NCBI GenBank assembly: GCA_946623195.1 | Contig: CAMOQW010000095.1 | Location: 1 to 5,209, forward strand | Length of the DNA: 5,209 bases | Origin: an uncultured Prevotella sp. | GTDB lineage: Bacteria; Bacteroidota; Bacteroidia; Bacteroidales; Bacteroidaceae | Direction of reading: 5' to 3' | Shown: positions 1 through 5,209 of the stretch, piece by piece | Layout of the letters: the number at the start of each line of letters is the position of its first letter | Position numbering within the stretch: the stretch's first letter is position 1 | Notes under the pieces: generated by a model | Told to the model about the DNA's origin: nothing | The model's database searches: none | Seen by the model: the letters and a program-made list of their open reading frames with translations, nothing else | Translations under genes and position numbers: made by a program

Positions 1-404
1 TGCGCGACTCCATGCTGACCAGCTTCTCGTTCGTCCAGATTGGCGAGTTCTCGTTCATCATCGCTTCACTGGGTACCAGCCTGGGCGTGCTCAATCCTAT
101 GATTTATCCTATCATCGTGGCATCCAGTGTGGTCACCACCTTCCTCACGCCCTATATCATGAAGGCCGCCATACCCTGCTATACGTTCCTTTATCATCAC
201 GCGTTAGGGGGCTTGCGTGCTAAGATTGACAAGCGCGAGCAGCAAGTGGCAGCAGCAGAGGCTGAAGCTGCCAAACCATCCGGCGATGCGAACTCATTAG
301 CTGACCGGGCGCGCCATGCCGTCCGTCACACCTTCATCACGAAGCACCTTGTCAATCTGTTTATCAAGAACATGAGTGCTCATGACGACAATGCGCCCAG
401 TTAG
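1..404 (+). CDS. Kef/CPA2-type cation:proton antiporter, C-terminal fragment (5' end outside window)
   Basis: This is the 3' end of a membrane antiporter gene. The frame is open from base 3 (first residues R-D-S-M-L-T) to the TAG at 402-404, and the true start lies upstream. The motif SFVQIGEFSFIIASLG is typical of a late transmembrane helix in the CPA2 (KefB/NapA-like) monovalent cation:proton antiporter family, which exchanges Na+ or K+ for H+ across the inner membrane. A second hydrophobic segment follows (MIYPIIVASSVVTTFLTPYI), then a hydrophilic tail of about 75 residues. That tail holds an Ala/Glu/Lys-rich stretch (KREQQVAAAEAEAAK), probably helical and cytoplasmic. No TrkA-N nucleotide-binding domain is seen after the membrane part, which argues against a full KefB/KefC layout. 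The ion specificity cannot be told from this fragment. The gene is probably unrelated to the pectinase operon, because a separate promoter lies between them. The family call is fairly secure; the exact substrate is not. Confidence -1.
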   Translation, partial: RDSMLTSFSFVQIGEFSFIIASLGTSLGVLNPMIYPIIVASSVVTTFLTPYIMKAAIPCYTFLYHHALGGLRAKIDKREQQVAAAEAEAAKPSGDANSLADRARHAVRHTFITKHLVNLFIKNMSAHDDNAPS

Positions 405-435
405 TGTTACGAAAAGGTTAATTCTCCATAATTGC

Positions 436-466
436 TTTCCTGGGTCAAGCTTTTTTCGTACCTTTG
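436..466 (+). promoter_or_regulatory. Probable Bacteroidetes-type promoter of the PL11-PL1 operon
   Basis: TACCTTTG at 459-466 matches the Bacteroidetes -7 consensus TAnnTTTG exactly. The best -33 candidate is TTTC at 436-439 (consensus TTTG), with a 19-base spacer; a second option, TTG at 432-434, is spaced less well. Transcription would then start near 470-475, giving a leader of roughly 25-30 bases before the ATG at 499. That leader is AT-rich and holds a perfect 10-bp palindrome, ATTAATTAAT, at 480-489. No purine-rich Shine-Dalgarno sequence precedes the start codon, as is usual in this phylum. A T6 run at 451-456 follows a weak 4-bp stem (GCTT 434-437 / AAGC 447-450), which is too feeble to call a terminator for the antiporter gene. 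The -7 match is seen directly; the promoter function is inferred. Confidence -1.
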
Positions 467-498
467 TACCCAAACTACTATTAATTAATGTACGCGAT

Positions 499-2790
499 AT
501 GAACAAGCTAAGACTTTACACAATGACGGTATGGGCTGCGGCGGCACTGTGCGCCCAGGCCCAGGTGACTCCCGCCAGCCAGATGGAAAAGCTGGACCGC
601 GGACTGGTGGCAGTGCCCACATCCGGCACGGCAAACTTCGTCAGCTGGCGACTGCTTGGCACCGACGACAAGGCTGCTACGACCTTCGACCTGCTGCGCG
701 ACGGCAAGGTGATAGCCTCCGGGCTGACCAAGACAAACTATAGTGACACCGGGGCTTCGGCCACTGCTAAGTATCAGGTGGTGACCAAGGTGAACGGTGC
801 TGAAAAGGACACCTCGGCAGAGGTGACAGCATGGGGGAAGAAGTTTCTCACGCTGGCTCTCGACCGTCCCGAGGGCGGCGTTCATGCCCAGTGGAAGACC
901 GACGGCAATAACTGGAGCAAGAACGTCAGCTATTCCTACACTCCGAACGACATGAGTGTCGGCGACGTGGACGGCGACGGACAATACGAGCTGTTCGTCA
1001 AGTGGGACCCCTCTCATGCTCAGGACAACTCGCAAAGCTTTGGCTACACGGGCAGCGTATATATTGACTGCTACAAGCTGGACGGCACCAAGCTCTGGCG
1101 CATCGACCTTGGCAACAACATCCGTGCCGGTGCCCACTATACGCAGTTTATGGTTTACGACTTCGACGGCGACGGCAAGGCCGAGATGATGTGCAAGACA
1201 GCACCCGGCTCAAAGGACGGCAAAGGCAACTATGTCAACCAAGCCGCAACCGACGCCACCATCAAGGGCCACGACAACTCGAAAGACTATCGCAACGCGA
1301 ACGGACATATACTGGAAGGTCCGGAATACCTGACCGTATTCAGCGGACTGACCGGACAGGCCGTCCACACCACCTGGTATCTGCCCGGACGAGCCGGAAC
1401 GGGCAGCAAGCGCGCCGACACCGGCGCAGGACTGACGGAAGGCGGTTCTGAGCTGGGCAAGGTCAGCTCATTCCCCAGCGGATTCTGGGGCGACAACTAC
1501 GGAAACCGCTCCGAGCGCTATTTAGCTGCCGTGGCCCACATCAACGGAGCCGACAAGCCCGCCTGTGGCATCTTTTCACGCGGCTACTACACCCAGGCCT
1601 ACGTCTGGGCCGTCAGCTTCGACGGCATCCGCCTGCATACCGAATGGCTGCACGCATCGCCGTTGCCTACGCAGTCGCTGGTGTACAACCAAACCGGCAC
1701 CACCGCCATCAAAGTGACTGTCGACGGCGAGACACTGGTGCGAAACGGCATCAAGACGGCTCCCGCCAACACCGCAGGGGTCACGACTGAAGACGGCAAC
1801 GGCTGTGGCAGCAACACGCTCTATGGCAACGGCAACCACAACCTCTCCGTGGCCGATGTCGACGGCGACGGCTGCGACGAAATCATCTGGGGTTCAGCAG
1901 CCCTCAACAACGACGGCTCGCTGCTTTATGCCACGGGCTACGGTCACGGCGATGCCATCCACGTGGGTAAGATGATTCCCGACCGCGAAGGCTACCAGGT
2001 GTTCGACATCCATGAGGACAAGCTGAATGCCACACACGGCTGCTGGGACCTGCATGATGCAGCCACCGGCAAGGTCATCTGGCACGGAGGGGACGGCGGT
2101 GTGGACAACGGTCGCGGTATGGCTGCCGACCTGACGGGCAAGGACGGCTATGAGTTCTGGTCGAGCAATGAGCGCACGCCCCGTTCAGCCCTGACAGGCA
2201 AGTCTACCAGCATCAAGAACTGCTCTGTCAACTTCCGCATCTATTGGGACGGCTCCGCACAAGACCAGCTGTTCGACGGAAGCTACAGCAGCGGTTCTGC
2301 AACGGCCAGCCCGAAGATTGACGCATGGAACGGCAGCAGCTTCACGACACTGCTGTCCTTCAACTCGGAGACTTACAACTACGGTCAGACGTGTAACACC
2401 ACCAAGGCTACGCCCTGTCTGCAGGCCGACATCATAGGCGACTGGCGCGAAGAGCTGATTATGTGGAGCAAGGAGAATCCCGCTGAAATCAACATCTACA
2501 CCACCTGGACACCGACCGAACATGCTGTGCCCACCCTGATGCACGACCACGTGTACCGAATGGGCGTGGCCTGGCAGAATACCGCCTACAACCAGCCGCC
2601 CCACCTGGGCTACTACCTGCCCGACTATCTGGCCGGCAAGCTGCCCGCAACAGGTGTCAGCATCGCCACCGTGGCCAATCAGGGCGACGAAGTCATCTAC
2701 GACCTGCACGGCCGACAGCTGCCCGCCCTGCAACGCGGTCTGAACATCGTCCGTAAGGGCAACGAAGTGAAGAAAGTTTTTATTAAATAA
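499..2790 (+). CDS. Secreted rhamnogalacturonan lyase, polysaccharide lyase family 11
   Basis: This enzyme (763 aa) should cleave the rhamnose-galacturonic acid backbone of rhamnogalacturonan I by beta-elimination (EC 4.2.2.23 if endo, 4.2.2.24 if exo; the mode cannot be told here). Residues 1-21 are a signal peptide, with likely cleavage at AQA|QV; C18 lacks a proper lipobox. A beta-sandwich N-terminal domain (about 28-115, beginning MEKLDRGLVAV) precedes a calcium-dependent beta-propeller (about 120-690), as in Bacillus subtilis YesW. Family hallmarks include SVGDVDGDGQYE (D156-E164), DFDGDGKAE (221-229), WGDNYGNR, GNGNHNLSVADVDGDG (to 458), GHGDAIHVG (from 482), DNGRGMAADL and ADIIGDWREEL (to 653). 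The three DxDGDG sites are probable calcium sites. It is longer than YesW (about 620 aa), with an apparent insert near 384-441 and a C-terminal tail (YDLHGR 734-739, then RGLNIV). ATG 499 is chosen because it directly starts the signal peptide; an in-frame ATG at 376 lies inside the antiporter gene and upstream of the promoter. The gene leads a tight two-gene operon with the pectate lyase. Confidence -1.
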   Translation: MNKLRLYTMTVWAAAALCAQAQVTPASQMEKLDRGLVAVPTSGTANFVSWRLLGTDDKAATTFDLLRDGKVIASGLTKTNYSDTGASATAKYQVVTKVNGAEKDTSAEVTAWGKKFLTLALDRPEGGVHAQWKTDGNNWSKNVSYSYTPNDMSVGDVDGDGQYELFVKWDPSHAQDNSQSFGYTGSVYIDCYKLDGTKLWRIDLGNNIRAGAHYTQFMVYDFDGDGKAEMMCKTAPGSKDGKGNYVNQAATDATIKGHDNSKDYRNANGHILEGPEYLTVFSGLTGQAVHTTWYLPGRAGTGSKRADTGAGLTEGGSELGKVSSFPSGFWGDNYGNRSERYLAAVAHINGADKPACGIFSRGYYTQAYVWAVSFDGIRLHTEWLHASPLPTQSLVYNQTGTTAIKVTVDGETLVRNGIKTAPANTAGVTTEDGNGCGSNTLYGNGNHNLSVADVDGDGCDEIIWGSAALNNDGSLLYATGYGHGDAIHVGKMIPDREGYQVFDIHEDKLNATHGCWDLHDAATGKVIWHGGDGGVDNGRGMAADLTGKDGYEFWSSNERTPRSALTGKSTSIKNCSVNFRIYWDGSAQDQLFDGSYSSGSATASPKIDAWNGSSFTTLLSFNSETYNYGQTCNTTKATPCLQADIIGDWREELIMWSKENPAEINIYTTWTPTEHAVPTLMHDHVYRMGVAWQNTAYNQPPHLGYYLPDYLAGKLPATGVSIATVANQGDEVIYDLHGRQLPALQRGLNIVRKGNEVKKVFIK

Positions 2791-2793
2791 ACT

Positions 2794-5100
2794 ATGAAGA
2801 GACTTAAGTACATCCTTTTCATGCTGGCCATTAGTGCCAGCATGAATGCTCAACAGCTGGCCTTTCCCGGTGCAGAGGGTTTTGGACGCTTTGCCACGGG
2901 AGGTCGCGGAGGCTCTATCTACCACGTGACGAATCTCAACGACTCCGGCACGGGTTCGCTGCGCGATGCCGTCAGCCAACCCAACCGCATCGTGGTATTC
3001 GACGTGGCGGGCACCATCTATCTGAAGTCGGGACTGGTATTCTCCGGCAACTCCACCATCCTCGGACAGACGGCACCCGGCGAAGGCATTCAGGTCTATG
3101 GCGACCGCGTGTCGTTCTCCGGAGCCAGCAACCTGATTGTGCGCCACATGCGCTTCCGCATGGGAGTGGGCGGCACCAGCGGCAAGGATGCTGCCGGCGT
3201 GGCCAATGGCCGCAACATGATTTTCGACCACCTCTCCGTGCTGTGGGGACGCGACGAGTGCTTCTCCATCAGCTGGGACAACAAGGGCTCCGAACCGACC
3301 GACATCACCATCCAGAACTCCATCATCGGACAGGGCTTGCAGAGCCACTCCTGTGGCGGACTGATACAGACGGCAGGAGGAGTGACGCTATACCGCAACC
3401 TCTACATCGAGAACAAGACCCGCAACCCGAAGGTGAAAGGGCTGAACCAGTTTGTCAACAACGTGGTCTACAACTGGGGCAGCGGCGGCTGCTACCTGAT
3501 GGGCCGCGAGAGTGCCGGCAGCTCATGGGCCGACATCGAGAACAACTATTTCATCCGTGGTCCCTGGGCCTCCAGCACCAAACCGCTGTCGGAAGGCAAC
3601 GAGAACTTCCAGTTCTATGCCGACGGCAACTACTATGACAACAACACGAACGGCCAACTGGACGGCAGCGCCATCACCGACGAGGAGTACACTGCGTCGG
3701 GTGGACTGCGCCGCTCGTCGCTTGACGCCATGACCAACCTGCCCAAGCCTTTCCCCGCCATCACCGGCATGAGGACGGCCGAGGAGGCACTCCGCTGGAT
3801 GATAGACAGCGTAGGACCGTCGCTTCCCGTTCGCGACGAGGTGGACAAGTATCTGATTGACGAGCTGAGTTCTTTCGGACTACTGGGCTCTACGGGCGGC
3901 ATCTCCGACGAGAAGACACTACCCCACGGAGGCACCGGCACACTATACACCGGCAGCAAGCCTAAGGACAGCGATGGCGACGGCATTCCTGACGAATGGG
4001 AAACAGCTCACGGACTGGACCCCGACAATGCTGCCGACGCTGTGGCCATAGCGGCTAACGGCTATGCCAACATCGAAAACTACGTGTTCACCATCGACGG
4101 CCCTTACCCCTACACCAAGAACCCGTCGGAACCGGAAGCCCCCTCAGCTTGCGTCAATCCGTCACCGGCGGTCAACACCAAGGTGGGGGCAGCTGATGGC
4201 GGCGTCACCCTCTCATGGGAAAACGACAGCAACAACGACTCGGGCGTCATCACCTATACGGTGCTGCTGGGCAGGAGCGCCGACAACCTGGCGACCATCG
4301 GCAGCGTGAAGGAGAAAAGCATGGAATACAAGGCCGAACTGGAGGCCGACGCCGACTACTACTGGCGCGTGGATGCCACCAACGATATCGGTACTACGAC
4401 GGGCAAGGTGTGGAACTTCCGCGTGGTCAAGGGGAGCATCCTCTTCTACACCGACTTCAACACCACGCCGAAGGCTTTCCACGACAAGTATCCGGGCACC
4501 AGCAATACCAACATCATCAATGGCAACACCAGTAAGACGGTAGCCGGCATGACCTTTGGCGCCAATGGCAGCAGCAGTGCCCGCATCGTGTCGTTCAGCG
4601 ACGCTGCACTCACCGGCGACTACACGTCAGAGGATGCCGGCGCTACGGCACGCTGCATAGAATTCACCAGTGGCAGCGGCTACGTGCTGCTGCCGGAAGT
4701 GGAGGGGCCGTGCGACGTGACCATCTGGACGGGCAATTCCAACACCTCCTCCAAAACCTTCCTTCTGAAGACCGTTGTCGACGGAACGGAAACCACGGTG
4801 GCCACTTTCAAGCTGGCTGCTGCCAAGAAAAACTTCAAGCATAGCTTCACCTATGCCGACGCCGGCAGGGTGGCCTTCAAGGTTGACGGCAACGGCCAAA
4901 AATTCCGCGTCCACGATGTGCTCATCCAAAACCAAGCGTCCACCGACGATACAGGCATCCATAGCATGGAGGCTATGGGGGAACGGTGCGACTACTACAC
5001 CCTGGAGGGCAGGCGCGTGGCATCACCCGTCAGGGGGCTTTACATCATGCGCACCACCACAGCCAGCGGAAAGGTGAGCACCAGAAAGATAATCCATTAG
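2794..5100 (+). CDS. Secreted multidomain pectate lyase, polysaccharide lyase family 1
   Basis: This 768-aa enzyme should cleave homogalacturonan (pectate) by calcium-dependent beta-elimination. Residues 1-19 form a signal peptide (likely cut SMNA|QQ). The parallel beta-helix spans about 21-280 and opens with FPGAEGFGRFATGGRGG, the usual start of Bacteroidetes PL1 lyases. Key motifs are GQTAPGEGI, VRHMRFRMG, DHLSVLWGRDE (145-155) and TRNPKVKG, in which R210 is the likely catalytic arginine, followed by NNVVYNW (222-228). A helical linker (SLPVRDEVD, 343-351) leads to a calcium-binding DSDGDGIPDEWE segment (392-403, then LDPDNAADA). A fibronectin type III-like domain follows (about 452-546, ending YYWRVDATN...WNFRV). 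Next comes a beta-rich module I do not recognise (about 548-714), possibly carbohydrate-binding. The protein ends in a YTLEGRRV...RGLYI tail (735 onward) like that of the PL11 enzyme. The start lies 3 bases after the PL11 stop, so translation is probably coupled. No separate promoter is visible. The catalytic call is secure; the PL1 subfamily and the role of the C-terminal module are not. Confidence -1.
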   Translation: MKRLKYILFMLAISASMNAQQLAFPGAEGFGRFATGGRGGSIYHVTNLNDSGTGSLRDAVSQPNRIVVFDVAGTIYLKSGLVFSGNSTILGQTAPGEGIQVYGDRVSFSGASNLIVRHMRFRMGVGGTSGKDAAGVANGRNMIFDHLSVLWGRDECFSISWDNKGSEPTDITIQNSIIGQGLQSHSCGGLIQTAGGVTLYRNLYIENKTRNPKVKGLNQFVNNVVYNWGSGGCYLMGRESAGSSWADIENNYFIRGPWASSTKPLSEGNENFQFYADGNYYDNNTNGQLDGSAITDEEYTASGGLRRSSLDAMTNLPKPFPAITGMRTAEEALRWMIDSVGPSLPVRDEVDKYLIDELSSFGLLGSTGGISDEKTLPHGGTGTLYTGSKPKDSDGDGIPDEWETAHGLDPDNAADAVAIAANGYANIENYVFTIDGPYPYTKNPSEPEAPSACVNPSPAVNTKVGAADGGVTLSWENDSNNDSGVITYTVLLGRSADNLATIGSVKEKSMEYKAELEADADYYWRVDATNDIGTTTGKVWNFRVVKGSILFYTDFNTTPKAFHDKYPGTSNTNIINGNTSKTVAGMTFGANGSSSARIVSFSDAALTGDYTSEDAGATARCIEFTSGSGYVLLPEVEGPCDVTIWTGNSNTSSKTFLLKTVVDGTETTVATFKLAAAKKNFKHSFTYADAGRVAFKVDGNGQKFRVHDVLIQNQASTDDTGIHSMEAMGERCDYYTLEGRRVASPVRGLYIMRTTTASGKVSTRKIIH
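2818..2846 (+). repeat. 11-bp perfect inverted repeat in the signal-peptide codons of the PL1 gene
   Basis: TTCATGCTGGC (2818-2828) and GCCAGCATGAA (2836-2846) are exact reverse complements separated by the 7-base loop CATTAGT. The stem begins 24 bases after the A of the PL1 start codon and encodes residues F9 to N18 of the signal peptide. In mRNA it would form a strong hairpin just ahead of the initiating ribosome, at the junction of the two operon genes. The arms are seen directly. A role in setting the PL11:PL1 ratio, in RNA processing or in pausing during secretion is speculation. There is no T-run after it, so it is not an intrinsic terminator. Confidence -1.
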
Positions 5101-5117
5101 CATTTTGTCAAGAAATA

Positions 5118-5209
5118 CGAGGTTACGGCTCACTGCGAGTGAGCCGTAACCTCACTATGAGTGAGCCGTAACCTCGCTATGAGTGAGCCGTAACCTCGCT
5201 ATGAGTGAG
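5118..5209. repeat. Structured repeat array: one inverted copy plus at least three 22-bp tandem units
   Basis: A 22-bp unit, core AGTGAGCCGTAACCTC followed by RCTATG, is repeated head to tail at 5138-5159, 5160-5181 and 5182-5203. A fourth copy starts at 5204 and is cut by the window edge after AGTGAG. The units are identical except for one base: position 17 is A in the first and G in the second and third. Just before them, 5118-5134 carries the reverse complement of the first 17 bases of the G-type unit, separated from unit one by GCG. The period of 22 is not a multiple of three and stop codons occur in each unit, so the array is not coding. There are no unique spacers, so it is not CRISPR. 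It begins 18 bases after the PL1 stop codon. Confidence -1.
5119..5153. terminator. Long perfect hairpin after the operon; possible transcription end or mRNA 3' stabiliser
   Basis: GAGGTTACGGCTCACT (5119-5134) and AGTGAGCCGTAACCTC (5138-5153) pair perfectly over 16 bp around a 3-base GCG loop. The position, 18 bases after the PL1 stop, suits an operon end. On the + strand no T-run follows (next bases ACTATG), so a standard intrinsic terminator is not supported in that direction. Read on the - strand, the hairpin is followed by GTATTTCTTG, which is moderately T-rich and could end a converging transcript. Protection of the lyase mRNA 3' end is another possibility. The hairpin is certain as sequence; its function is uncertain. 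Confidence -1.

Noticed and set aside
408..460. Inverted repeat TACGAAAA / TTTTCGTA (408-415 and 453-460) as an operator or terminator
   Set aside because: It has only 8 bp of AT-rich pairing across 37 bases and the right arm merges into the promoter -7 box. This is likely chance.
376..498. Use of the ATG at 376 as the PL11 start, adding 41 residues
   Set aside because: The extension overlaps the antiporter end, crosses the probable promoter and would bury the signal peptide at residue 42. ATG 499 begins directly with a good signal peptide.
508..1137. Several 60-210 codon frames on the - strand and in other + frames across the lyase genes
   Set aside because: All lie within the two lyase coding regions, lack domains or signals, and reflect GC-rich codon use.
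2185..3348. A 387-codon open frame on the - strand crossing the junction of the two lyase genes
   Set aside because: It is the antisense of two confidently identified genes, has no recognisable domain, and is rich in Ala/Val/Gly/His as expected for reverse reading of GC-rich codons. It is a shadow frame.
5157..5171. ATG-started mini-frame M-S-E-P-stop repeated in each 22-bp unit
   Set aside because: It has four codons, no ribosome binding site and a 22-base period. It follows automatically from the repeat sequence.
5118..5209. CRISPR array
   Set aside because: The units adjoin with only 3-6 constant bases between cores; there are no unique spacers, the first copy is inverted, and no cas gene is seen.

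Overview
The window looks like a piece of a Bacteroidales genome, most likely Prevotella or a close relative from a gut or rumen. The evidence is a TAnnTTTG-type promoter, the absence of clear Shine-Dalgarno sequences, Bacteroidetes-type pectate lyase motifs and the short Y-x-L-x-G-R C-terminal tails common on secreted proteins of that group. The genus is an inference. The coding DNA is GC-rich, and the one leader region is strikingly AT-rich.

Layout, all on the + strand: (1) bases 1-404 hold the 3' end of a Kef/CPA2-type cation:proton antiporter gene. (2) Bases 405-498 are a compact AT-rich intergenic region with a probable Bacteroidetes promoter. (3) Bases 499-2790 encode a secreted PL11 rhamnogalacturonan lyase of 763 residues. 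(4) After only 3 bases, 2794-5100 encode a secreted multidomain PL1 pectate lyase of 768 residues. (5) From 5118 to the window edge there is a structured repeat: one inverted 17-bp copy followed by at least three head-to-tail 22-bp units.

The two lyases almost certainly form an operon and divide the work on pectin. The PL11 enzyme should cut the rhamnose-galacturonate backbone of rhamnogalacturonan I, and the PL1 enzyme should cut homogalacturonan. Both have signal peptides, calcium-binding motifs and related C-terminal tails, so they are probably sent to the same place outside the cytoplasm. No SusC/SusD pair, sensor or transporter for pectin fragments is visible here, so whether this belongs to a larger polysaccharide utilization locus cannot be decided from this window.

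The least expected signals are the repeat array after the operon and an 11-bp perfect inverted repeat inside the signal-peptide codons of the PL1 gene. I see no evidence of a wholly new system. The repeat array is the best candidate for something undescribed.
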